From positions 1-44,204 of the forward strand of contig CANJNI010000036.1 in NCBI GenBank assembly GCA_947475995.1: a stretch of DNA of 44,204 bases, given 5' to 3'. The number at the start of each line of letters is the position of its first letter. Position 1 is the stretch's first letter. This document shows, one piece after another, positions 37,473 to 44,204 of this stretch. Both the position numbers and the translations under genes were made by a program. The stretch is from Beijerinckiaceae bacterium (GTDB lineage Bacteria > Pseudomonadota > Alphaproteobacteria > Rhizobiales > Beijerinckiaceae). The notes below the pieces were generated by a model. The model made no database searches, had not been told where the DNA came from, and was given only the letters and a program-made list of their open reading frames with translations.

Positions 37473-38699
37473 CTACTGGCGTGCGCGAACGAGGCTGATG
37501 AAGTCCGCGACAGACATCAGCCAACTTCTTTGAGCAGGGCGATAGGTTTCGTGCAGGGCCTTCGGAAGCACGAGTTGTAACTGTTTGGCGCGCATCTCGG
37601 ACGTCTGGTTCTCCGAGATGCTGGGTTCCAGCGTCAGCAAATGCTTGCCTTCAATTCTTGCTGCTTCTGATAGCACCTGCCGCCAGCGGTCCTTGCAGGT
37701 TGATTTGGCTCCGAGCATTGTCAACCGCGCTGGATCGAAATTCGCATCGCGATACTGGTCGACGCCGGGGAAAAGGAAATCCGGCTTGTTCCGGTTTTCT
37801 GTCTCGCCGCCTCTCGCGAAGGCAAGCCTGTGAAATTGGAACAACGCTTCAAGGTGATTTTCGAGGCTGTGACCGGCTCGCGCCTTGCGACGGTTCTGCA
37901 CACTGAGCGAAAAAGTCAGGAATCCATCCACGTCGGCATGGCCGCCTTCGGTTAAAAAGCCAGCTTTGAGGCGTTCGGCGACGACTTTCTTTTCGAGCAG
38001 GCGAAAGAGTAGTTCTTCCCGTTCCAGCCACGCAATCAGCGTCTCGTCCGGGCTTTCTATTGGCGACAGGTCTTTTAACGAGGTTCGCGCCAGAGAGGAA
38101 AAATCGCGGGTGCGCGGAAATCCGGTTCCAAATTTGTCAATCAGTTCTTCGAGTTCATCGGCTTCGCCCGTATCGACCTCAATTCCGAGATCGTCAAGAA
38201 TATAACGGACGGCAAAACTTACCTTTGCTGGTTGGTGCTCGATCTCCTGGAAACGGAAGTGGTCGAACTCCGGTTCGTCGTCCATGCCGAACAACCACAG
38301 CAACTGGCTCCGCGTCGTACTTGCGGACGGTGCTATGATCACAACGAGAGAGTTGTCCGGTCGCGCCGCGAGAAAAAGCATGTCTCCGGCGCGCATAAGC
38401 CCTGTGACTGCATTGTCGGAGTAGTAAAGGTGATATTCGGGAGCCCTTGGTCTTCCTTCCCGTACGTTTGACCAACTTAGAAACCCGTCCTCGCTGATGG
38501 TGTCCTGCTCGTCTCCCAAGCGTATGAACCTCGCGGGAATTTGCCGGCGGCGCTCATCGCCCAGAAGGCGACGGAGGGGCCTGGTCCCCTGAAACTCGTG
38601 CTGATTGGAGCGAGCTTTGTCCGTTTCCACGACGGTCAGCGTCTTTGCCACGACGCCGGTGAAGTAGTCCGACAGATGGCCGCGGCGAAATCCGGTCAT
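37473..38699 (-). CDS. EcoRII-type type II restriction endonuclease
   Basis: The 408-residue protein aligns by recall with EcoRII (404 aa), mostly in the C-terminal half. The segment NRRKARAGHSLENHLEALF matches the EcoRII DNA-binding start. NKPDFLFPG with Asp307, the following QYRD (Tyr316), and MLGAKSTCKDRW with Lys332 give the PD-K catalytic set. The N-terminal part (about 1-160) is a separate domain, probably the effector domain that in EcoRII binds a second site. Recognition of CCWGG is inferred. The start ATG 38699 overlaps the vsr stop (ATGA), so it is the last gene of the operon. The GC content is lower than in the flanking genes. Confidence 0.9.
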   Translation of the reverse strand: MTGFRRGHLSDYFTGVVAKTLTVVETDKARSNQHEFQGTRPLRRLLGDERRRQIPARFIRLGDEQDTISEDGFLSWSNVREGRPRAPEYHLYYSDNAVTGLMRAGDMLFLAARPDNSLVVIIAPSASTTRSQLLWLFGMDDEPEFDHFRFQEIEHQPAKVSFAVRYILDDLGIEVDTGEADELEELIDKFGTGFPRTRDFSSLARTSLKDLSPIESPDETLIAWLEREELLFRLLEKKVVAERLKAGFLTEGGHADVDGFLTFSLSVQNRRKARAGHSLENHLEALFQFHRLAFARGGETENRNKPDFLFPGVDQYRDANFDPARLTMLGAKSTCKDRWRQVLSEAARIEGKHLLTLEPSISENQTSEMRAKQLQLVLPKALHETYRPAQRSWLMSVADFISLVRARQ

Positions 38700-39151
38700 T
38701 CGGTGCCCCTGATTTCCAGGCCTTGCTGTGTTGAGCGCAGCCAGAATGTGAATGCTGAAACAATTTCCGGAACAGGCCGTCTTGAGCGGCCCTTCAAGGC
38801 ACATTCCCAGACCACCCCGACGCGCATGCCAAGAGTCGTCAAATCGCTCAACGCCTTCTCGTCGACTTCGCGATTGCGCAAGATCTTTGCTGTCCAGAAA
38901 TCACGGCGCGTCGAAGGCAATTTGAAAAGATGACAGTTGTGCCCGTGCCAGAAGCAGCCATGAACAAAGACAACGGCATTATACTTCCGGAACACAAGGT
39001 CCGGCTTTCCTGGCAACGACTTTTCGTGAAGACGGAAACGGAATCCGGCCTTGTGCAGTCCGGAACGCAATATCAATTCGGGACGTGTGTTCTTGCTGCG
39101 GATGCCGGACATCATCCGGCTTCGCACCTCGGGCGTTACGACGTCAGCCAT
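38696..39151 (-). CDS. vsr: very short patch repair endonuclease
   Basis: Vsr nicks next to T:G mismatches left by deamination of 5-methylcytosine in Dcm-type sites. The 151-residue protein contains [19 protein letters not shown] with Asp51, and [13 protein letters not shown] with His64 and His69; these numbers coincide with the catalytic Asp51, His64 and His69 of the E. coli enzyme. It overlaps the methyltransferase by 8 bases and the endonuclease by 4, so all three are translated from one mRNA. Its presence predicts that the methylated base is 5-methylcytosine. Confidence 0.96.
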   Translation of the reverse strand: MADVVTPEVRSRMMSGIRSKNTRPELILRSGLHKAGFRFRLHEKSLPGKPDLVFRKYNAVVFVHGCFWHGHNCHLFKLPSTRRDFWTAKILRNREVDEKALSDLTTLGMRVGVVWECALKGRSRRPVPEIVSAFTFWLRSTQQGLEIRGTE

Positions 39152-40232
39152 GTGCGGCGAGAGCAGGTCGCCTGACCGGTTTGGAAACGACCTTCCGGGG
39201 CGGCTCCGCACTGGTTTTGGTTGTTGCGACTGCCCGCGCAATATGCGGTTGCAAAGCATTCGCCACAAACTTCACCACCGGCACCACAACCGCATTGCCA
39301 AATTGGCGATAGGCTTGGGTGTCTGAAACGCAAATCTCGAATGGCCTTTCAGGTGTGTCGAAACCCATAAGGCGGGCGCACTCCTTCGGGGTGAGTCGAC
39401 GCGGTCTCTTGTTCTTCTGCCGGACAAGGATTTCCGACCCGTCCTTATAATAGCGGGCGGAAAGCGTTCGTGCGACATCATTGGGACCGAACAGCCCGTA
39501 GCCGAAGCCGTTTCCGGCTGCGCTGTGTTTTGCTTTGTAAGCCTGCAGATAGGCCCACAATTTGGGTGTGAGCGTGTATTTCGGATCGACTTCCGCTTCC
39601 AGGATTGATCCCAGCTTGGGCCCGTGTTCCGCATCCGGAACCTTGAGACCTTCAAAATCGAACAGGGTTGGGTCGCGAAAACCAACGATGAAAATACGTT
39701 CGCGTTTCTGCGGGACCCAGGGCTGGGAACTCAACACACGATACTGAACATGGTAGCCGAGTTCCTCACGCAATACGTGAAGAATGGTCGCAAAAGTCTT
39801 GCCCTGGTCATGGCGGACAAGATTCTTGACGTTCTCCAGGACGAAAACCGCCGGCCGATGATGCGCGATAATCCGGGCGGTGTCGAAGAACAACGTGCCC
39901 TGCGTGTCGCACAGAAACCCGTGTGGCCGCCCCAAAGCATTCTTCTTGGACACTCCGGCAATAGAGAATGGCTGGCAAGGGAAGCCCGCGAGAAGCAAAT
40001 CGTGTTCGGGGACCAACTCAGGGTTTTCCGAAAACTCGCGGATGTCGCCACCCGGCTCGTGGTTGTCCCGAAAATTCTTCTGATAGGTCTTGCGGGAGTT
40101 GACGTCCCATTCCGATGTAAAGACGCAATGGCCCCCGATGCTCTCGAAGCCAAGGCGGAGCCCGCCGATACCCGCAAAAAGATCAATAAAGCGAAAGGGC
40201 GTTCCCTGCGGCTGGCTTATCACCTTGAGCAT
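39144..40232 (-). CDS. dcm: DNA (cytosine-5)-methyltransferase, Dcm type
   Basis: The 362-residue enzyme contains the m5C motifs in order: [16 protein letters not shown] (I), FPCQPFS with nucleophile Cys86 (IV), ENVKN (VI), [11 protein letters not shown] (VIII), and [13 protein letters not shown] (X). A target-recognition region lies between VIII and X. The adjacent Vsr and EcoRII-type genes imply CCWGG methylation on C5. ATG 40232 has GGAG upstream; a start at 40298 would include the LexA box. The C-terminal 30 residues are basic. No N-terminal regulatory helix-turn-helix is seen, unlike EcoRII/SsoII-type methyltransferases. Confidence 0.93.
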   Translation of the reverse strand: MLKVISQPQGTPFRFIDLFAGIGGLRLGFESIGGHCVFTSEWDVNSRKTYQKNFRDNHEPGGDIREFSENPELVPEHDLLLAGFPCQPFSIAGVSKKNALGRPHGFLCDTQGTLFFDTARIIAHHRPAVFVLENVKNLVRHDQGKTFATILHVLREELGYHVQYRVLSSQPWVPQKRERIFIVGFRDPTLFDFEGLKVPDAEHGPKLGSILEAEVDPKYTLTPKLWAYLQAYKAKHSAAGNGFGYGLFGPNDVARTLSARYYKDGSEILVRQKNKRPRRLTPKECARLMGFDTPERPFEICVSDTQAYRQFGNAVVVPVVKFVANALQPHIARAVATTKTSAEPPRKVVSKPVRRPALAAHG

Positions 40233-40275
40233 CGTAACTCCGAATCGCCCGCTACACACGTCTTTGGATATTTTC

Positions 40276-40290
40276 GTTCCATTTTTGTTC
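40276..40290 (-). promoter_or_regulatory. LexA (SOS) box upstream of the restriction-modification operon
   Basis: On the reverse strand the site reads GAACAAAAATGGAAC, a perfect GAAC-N7-GAAC match that differs from the recA box in this window at only two of the seven spacer bases. It ends 43 bases before the dcm ATG. TTGCAA (40293-40298, minus strand) could be the -35, which would put LexA across the promoter spacer. Confidence 0.75.
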
Positions 40291-40326
40291 TTTTGCAACC
40301 CCCCGCGCGCAAAGGCCTGTTGAAAG

Positions 40327-41742
40327 TCACCGCCCCCTCACCAGCCGCATCGCCTGTCCGCGCAATCCGGCGATGTCGAACGCCATCACGACGCCGAGAT
40401 AGATGGCTCCGCCGACCGCCGCCTGCACGAGGAGCGTGACGACGCCCGGCGTCCAGGCTCGCATGGGATAGACGATCGCCGCCATCAGGATTGCGCCGCC
40501 CGCCGTCAGCAGCAGATCGCGCCCGCGCGGCCACCGGGGCTTCAGGGTGGCGGCGTAGAACAGCAGAGCGATCATCGCAGCCGCGAAAGCGCCCGCCTGC
40601 GCGATGGCGAAACGCGATGCGTCGAGCGAGCCGGGCAGCAGGTTGATCAGCACGCCTTCCGTGATGCAGGCGACGAGCGCGCAGGCGATGAGGGGCCGCG
40701 TGGTCTTGGCGATCTGGAAGATCGGATTGATCGCGTAGTTCATCAGCCCGAAGCAGAACATGCCGGTCAGCATCAGCGCCAGATAATGCCCGAAAGGCCC
40801 GCGAAATTCCTGCGGCACCACGAGTTGTTCGAGGCTCGGCAGCGTCAGCCAGAGGCCGACCCCGGCCGGCAGAAGGATCGCGAAGACGATCGCCATATTG
40901 GTCGCGACCTGTTCGCGGGCTTTCTCGGACCCATGCGTCTCCTGCGCCCGCACGGCGATCTGGAACAGCAGCACGTCGAGACCCGACCCCACCGCCGCGA
41001 TGAGCCGCGTGCCGATGTCGAAGGCGAGCGAAAACTGGCCCGTCTCCGCAAAGCCGAACTGATGCGTCACCATCGCCCGGTTGGCGAAGGCGATGGCCAG
41101 ATAGAGAATGTTCGCGGCCACGATGGGCATTGCGTAGCGGGCATATTCGAGGGCGCGCTCGAGGCTCGCCAGACGCGGCTTCGCCTCTTCGTCGGACAGC
41201 GCTGCCCGCGCCGAGATGAGCGAACCCGCCATGCTCAGGCACGCGCCCGTGAGCGCCATCAGGGCCGAGCCGGCGATCCACGCGCCCCCCACGGTCAGCA
41301 GTAGCGCCAGCACGTTTTTCGTCAGCATCATGCGCGCATAGACGCTGTCGAGGAAACGCGCGCGGATCAGCGCTGTGTGATAGTCGAACAGGCCGTTGGC
41401 GATGGAAACGCCGACCGCGAGGCCGATCAGCGCATTTGAAAGCACGAAGGTGACGCCCGACAGCATCAGGGCGACCGCGCAGGCCGCCAGCACGACAGCG
41501 ATGATCGCGAAGGTCACGTCCAGCGTCGCGCGCAGGGCGGGTTCTTCGGCGCGGCTCTTCTGGGAATAGAAGCGGATCGCCACCAGCCTGATCCATTCGA
41601 CCGTGGTGGTCTGGATCAGCATCGCCACCGCCATGGCGAGCGCGAAACGCCCGAACTGGTCGGGTCCGAGGAATTTCGCCACCAGGAGCCCGATGGCGAA
41701 ATTGAAGGCCGTATTGACCAGAAAGGCCGCCAGCACCTTCAT
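40327..41742 (-). CDS. polysaccharide flippase / oligosaccharide transport protein (MOP superfamily)
   Basis: The 471-residue protein has about twelve to fourteen hydrophobic helices, and its opening [21 protein letters not shown] with [16 protein letters not shown] is typical of Wzx-like polysaccharide exporters. Inner-membrane flipping of a lipid-linked glycan is the predicted role. No glycosyltransferases are nearby, so the substrate is unknown. The ORF extends upstream to 41976, but ATG 41742 has a GAAG site and fits the family start. It lies 94 bases upstream of the dcm start region and is divergent from the MFS gene. Confidence 0.85.
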   Translation of the reverse strand: MKVLAAFLVNTAFNFAIGLLVAKFLGPDQFGRFALAMAVAMLIQTTTVEWIRLVAIRFYSQKSRAEEPALRATLDVTFAIIAVVLAACAVALMLSGVTFVLSNALIGLAVGVSIANGLFDYHTALIRARFLDSVYARMMLTKNVLALLLTVGGAWIAGSALMALTGACLSMAGSLISARAALSDEEAKPRLASLERALEYARYAMPIVAANILYLAIAFANRAMVTHQFGFAETGQFSLAFDIGTRLIAAVGSGLDVLLFQIAVRAQETHGSEKAREQVATNMAIVFAILLPAGVGLWLTLPSLEQLVVPQEFRGPFGHYLALMLTGMFCFGLMNYAINPIFQIAKTTRPLIACALVACITEGVLINLLPGSLDASRFAIAQAGAFAAAMIALLFYAATLKPRWPRGRDLLLTAGGAILMAAIVYPMRAWTPGVVTLLVQAAVGGAIYLGVVMAFDIAGLRGQAMRLVRGR

Positions 41743-41944
41743 GCGCGCTTCTTCCCGCCCGCAAGGGCGCGCCGGAGCCGCAAGGGCAGCAGAATCAGGG
41801 CGGGACGCATGGGTCCTGCATAATGGAGACGGCGACGCTTGTCGCCCGCCGCGACACAAGGTCTGCCTTGCGTCCCGCCGCCTTTCGCGCCCGGTCCGAT
41901 CTGCTAGTTTGGGCGAAACAACCCATCCGGGAGGCACAGCACCT

Positions 41945-43159
41945 TTGTCCGCGCGCCAGCACGTCCCCATGCGCATTCAGGCGCCCGTCTATGGCGCGGG
42001 CATGTTCTCCAACAGCATGAGCGATGTCGGTTCAGTCATTCTGCCGATCTGGCTCTCGGGACTTGGCGCATCGCCGGCCACCATCGGGCTCGTCATCGGC
42101 GCGCGGCATATCCTGCCGTTCTTTTTCGCCATTCACGGCGGCGCCCTGATGGACCGGCTGGGGGCGCGGCGCGTCATGGCCTTCACGACGCTGATCAGCG
42201 GCCTGATGATCGTCACCCTGCCGCTGCAAACCGCAATCCCCTTCATCGTGATCGTCCAGATGATCAACGGCTACGGCCTCGCAATGGGCTGGATCGGCTC
42301 GCAGGCGGCCTTCGGCAAGCTGCTGGGCAGCGATCCGGTTTATGCGGGCCGATTCGCCTTCGGGCTGCGGATCGGCAGTTTCGTGGGGCCGCCCATCGCG
42401 GGTCTGGCGTGGGACCATCTGGGCATCTGGGGCGGTTTCGCCTGCTTCGCCCTCTGGTCGTTCGGAACGTTTGCCTGTGCGGTGGCGCTTCCCGAGATCC
42501 CCGGCAGCCGCAAGGGCGGAAACCGGCCCCTGAGGCCGAGCGACCTCATCCCGCGCTGGCGGGATTACCAGGACGCCATAAGGCTCGCCTATATTCCGGT
42601 GATGAGCGTGGTGCTGACCGTGACGGTGCTGCGCGTCTCGGCGTCTAGCATCCAGGACTCGTTCTATCCGGTCTATCTGCAAAGCATCGGGCTTTCCGCG
42701 ACCTATATCGGCCTGCTGATCACGGTGTCCTCCGCCGTAGCCGCCTTCAGTTCATTCCTGTGCGGGCCGCTGACGCGCGTCATTCCGCCGGTCTGGCTGC
42801 TGATCATCATGAGTTGCGGGTCGATCTTCTTTGTTTCGATCACGGCGCTGCAGACCTCCTTCTGGCCTCTGGCGCTGGTCGCGGCGCTGCGCGGGGTCTG
42901 CATGGGAATCAGCCAGCCCCTCATGCTGTCGATTCTGGCGAACGCATCCGGGGCAGGGTCGCTCGGCATGGGGGCGGCGCTCCGCACCACTGTGAACCGC
43001 CTGTCATCGGGGCTGACCCCCATCGTGATGGGCTACACCGCCCATTTCATCGGTCTGTCGGAAAGCTTTCTGATCATCGGGGCGGTCCTGCTCTGCGGCA
43101 TGAGCCTGGTCGCGCTGCGCGTCTGGCGCAATCCCGGCCTCGCCAGAAGCGACGACTGA
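41945..43159 (+). CDS. MFS transporter
   Basis: The 404-residue protein has about twelve helices and the MFS signature between helices 2 and 3 (GGALMDRLGARRVM). TTG 41945 has the best ribosome site, GGGAGG with a 10-base spacer; ATG 41969 is eight codons later and lacks one. No substrate can be inferred. It is divergent from the flippase, separated by 202 bases, so the two share a regulatory region. Confidence 0.85.
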   Translation: MSARQHVPMRIQAPVYGAGMFSNSMSDVGSVILPIWLSGLGASPATIGLVIGARHILPFFFAIHGGALMDRLGARRVMAFTTLISGLMIVTLPLQTAIPFIVIVQMINGYGLAMGWIGSQAAFGKLLGSDPVYAGRFAFGLRIGSFVGPPIAGLAWDHLGIWGGFACFALWSFGTFACAVALPEIPGSRKGGNRPLRPSDLIPRWRDYQDAIRLAYIPVMSVVLTVTVLRVSASSIQDSFYPVYLQSIGLSATYIGLLITVSSAVAAFSSFLCGPLTRVIPPVWLLIIMSCGSIFFVSITALQTSFWPLALVAALRGVCMGISQPLMLSILANASGAGSLGMGAALRTTVNRLSSGLTPIVMGYTAHFIGLSESFLIIGAVLLCGMSLVALRVWRNPGLARSDD

Positions 43160-43253
43160 GAGAAGACGCAGCCGGGCGGACTTGAAGGATCGCCCGGGCG
43201 GCATAAGTCCGGAAGGCCGGCGGGGGCGCGGCGATCATTTCACGGAGCGCTCC

Positions 43254-43568
43254 ATGACGAAGTCTTCTCTCCTGCCCGGACTGGCCCTTGCGGCCGCCTT
43301 CACGGCGCTGGCCAGCGCCGCCTATGCCCAGTCGCGGCCGTATTCTCCCCGCATGACCTGTCAGTCCGCCGCCCGCATGGTGGCCGCGCGCGGGGCTGTG
43401 GTGATGAGCACCGGACCGAACACCTACGACCGTTACGTTCGCTCCCAGCCATACTGCACCCCTTCGGAAACCACTCGTCCGGCCTGGGTGCGGACCGCCG
43501 ACAATCCGCAGTGCTTTATCGGCTACACCTGCGAGGACGTCGAGAACGACCGGTTCTTTCCGTTCTGA
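43254..43568 (+). CDS. small exported conserved protein
   Basis: The 104-residue protein has a signal peptide (cleavage near AYAQS, residue 25) and four cysteines that probably pair in the periplasm. The sequence MTCQSAARMVAARGAVVMSTG, split as MTCQSAARMV and AARGAVVMSTG, and PNTYDRYVRSQPYC belong to a short protein type that I recall in Hyphomicrobiales; the function is unknown. The start ATG 43254 has GGAG upstream. Confidence 0.8.
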   Translation: MTKSSLLPGLALAAAFTALASAAYAQSRPYSPRMTCQSAARMVAARGAVVMSTGPNTYDRYVRSQPYCTPSETTRPAWVRTADNPQCFIGYTCEDVENDRFFPF

Positions 43569-43597
43569 CTGCGGCTCCTTCTGTTCCGAACGTCCGG

Positions 43598-43619
43598 CGG
43601 GCGGTCCTTGGGCCGCCCG
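43598..43619 (+). terminator. hairpin after the small exported protein
   Basis: CGGGCGG (43598-43604) and CCGCCCG (43613-43619) pair around an 8-base loop and are followed by TCTTAACTATT. This lies 29 bases after the stop and before the groES promoter. Confidence 0.5.
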
Positions 43620-43655
43620 TCTTAACTATTCGGGCGGCCACAACCGGGCTGATCC

Positions 43656-43684
43656 TTGACAGATCGGACCCCGGTTCATATCTA
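43656..43684 (+). promoter_or_regulatory. sigma-70-type promoter of groESL
   Basis: TTGACA (43656-43661) and TATCTA (43679-43684) are spaced by 17 bases. The CIRCE element begins 7 bases after the -10, so HrcA bound there would block initiation. Confidence 0.75.
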
Positions 43685-43691
43685 CGGGCTG

Positions 43692-43718
43692 TTAGCACTC
43701 GCCATACGTGAGTGCTAA
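43692..43718. promoter_or_regulatory. CIRCE element (HrcA operator)
   Basis: The sequence TTAGCACTC-N9-GAGTGCTAA is a perfect match to the consensus CIRCE inverted repeat. HrcA represses chaperone genes through it and is inactivated during heat shock. It lies just upstream of groES. Confidence 0.98.
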
Positions 43719-43793
43719 CAAGGCGGCTGATCCGCCAACCTATTCAAGAACCGGCGGTTTTCGCCGGTGTCCCGAAACCCGAGGAAGTCATCC

Positions 43794-44084
43794 ATGAAGT
43801 TCCGTCCCCTGCACGACCGCGTGGTCGTCAAGCGTCTCGAAGGCGAAGAGAAGACCAAAGGCGGCATCATCATTCCCGATACCGCCAAGGAAAAGCCGCA
43901 GGAAGGCGAAGTCGTTGCTGTTGGCTCCGGCGCGCGCGATGAAGCCGGCAAGCTCGTCCCCCTCGACGTGAAGGCGGGCGACAAGGTGCTGTTCGGCAAG
44001 TGGTCCGGCACCGAAGTCAAGATCGACGGCGTTGACCTTCTGATCATGAAGGAAAGCGACATCATGGGCGTGATCGGCAAGTAA
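43794..44084 (+). CDS. groES: co-chaperonin GroES
   Basis: GroES is the heptameric lid of the GroEL chamber. The 96-residue protein starts [16 protein letters not shown] and has the mobile loop [18 protein letters not shown], split as [10 protein letters not shown] and PDTAKEKP, then [12 protein letters not shown] and [16 protein letters not shown] 43794 follows GAGGAAGT. It is controlled by the CIRCE element and co-transcribed with groEL (57-base gap). Confidence 0.98.
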   Translation: MKFRPLHDRVVVKRLEGEEKTKGGIIIPDTAKEKPQEGEVVAVGSGARDEAGKLVPLDVKAGDKVLFGKWSGTEVKIDGVDLLIMKESDIMGVIGK

Positions 44085-44141
44085 GCCTCCGCCTCCAGTT
44101 TTTTCCCATAGCGAACCAGTCAGGTTCAGGAGTCAGTAAAC

Positions 44142-44204
44142 ATGGCAGCCAAAGACGTACGTTTTTCGGCCGACGCTCGTGATCGCATGCTGCGTGGCGT
44201 CGAC
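44142..44204 (+). CDS. groEL: chaperonin GroEL, 5' end only
   Basis: The first 21 codons are present and read MAAKDVRFSADARDRMLRGVD, the usual alphaproteobacterial GroEL start; the gene continues beyond the window. A CAGGAG site precedes ATG 44142. The downstream part is not seen. Confidence 0.95.
   Translation, partial: MAAKDVRFSADARDRMLRGVD

Noticed and set aside
40233-40298. Longer start for the methyltransferase at 40298
   Set aside because: It would place the LexA box inside the gene and has no ribosome site, while the ATG at 40232 has one and fits the family start.
40220-41764. Reverse-strand frame of 514 codons overlapping the flippase gene
   Set aside because: It is in another frame of the same strand as the flippase, rich in Arg/Gly/Ala without hydrophobic helices, whereas the flippase frame gives a regular membrane protein.

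Overview
The window is a high-GC, densely packed chromosomal segment of an alphaproteobacterium, almost certainly of the order Hyphomicrobiales (Rhizobiales). Pointers are the recA leader and sequence type, a GAAC-N7-GAAC LexA box at recA, the order lspA / exported hypothetical / paired M16 peptidases, a MloK1-like cyclic-nucleotide-gated K+ channel, and several palindromic intergenic elements of the kind common in that order. Family and genus cannot be fixed from the sequence alone. No rRNA, tRNA, CRISPR array, insertion sequence or prophage was found.

Layout. 1-1270: end of an MFS transporter, a small exported protein and a small conserved reverse-strand protein. 1432-6767: SOS-controlled recA, alaS and a K+ channel whose start overlaps the alaS stop. 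6936-9959: a tiny membrane peptide, a universal stress protein behind a FixK/FNR-type promoter, a CoxE-like VWA protein, and a divergent GST / HxlR-regulator pair sharing a nested palindrome. 9970-10966: a lower-GC orphan coding for an octapeptide-repeat protein, followed by a palindromic repeat. 10996-15798: purD, a haloacetate-dehalogenase-type hydrolase, a GNAT acetyltransferase, a patatin-like protein and an exported alpha/beta hydrolase. 15773-20618: tadA, a large-subunit-type pseudouridine synthase with tandem repeats, rsmD and mutL. 20760-26083: an M15-type lipoprotein, a long inverted repeat, an omega-amino-acid transaminase and a three-gene MacAB-like exporter. 26090-29878: an HMA metal chaperone, a RidA-like protein, a HAD phosphatase, a CheY-like receiver, a MaoC hydratase and ribF. 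30087-37462: ileS, lspA, an exported hypothetical and an M16 active/inactive peptidase pair. 37473-40232: a restriction-modification island. 40327-44204: a flippase, an MFS transporter, a small exported protein, and groES-groEL behind a CIRCE element.

The most notable system is the restriction-modification island: a Dcm-type cytosine methyltransferase, a Vsr mismatch endonuclease and an EcoRII-type restriction enzyme in one operon with overlapping genes. It sits tightly between housekeeping genes and has a perfect LexA-type box (GAAC-N7-GAAC) just upstream of the first gene, nearly identical to the recA box about 39 kb away in the same window. This suggests restriction, methylation and mismatch repair that are induced by DNA damage. 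The second notable feature is an in-frame insertion of about 39 codons in ileS built from two GC-rich hairpins, resembling a palindromic intergenic repeat that has been captured as protein sequence. Others are an octapeptide-repeat protein, a FixK/FNR-like box at exactly -41.5 of a predicted stress-protein promoter, and a RidA homologue lacking the canonical arginine.
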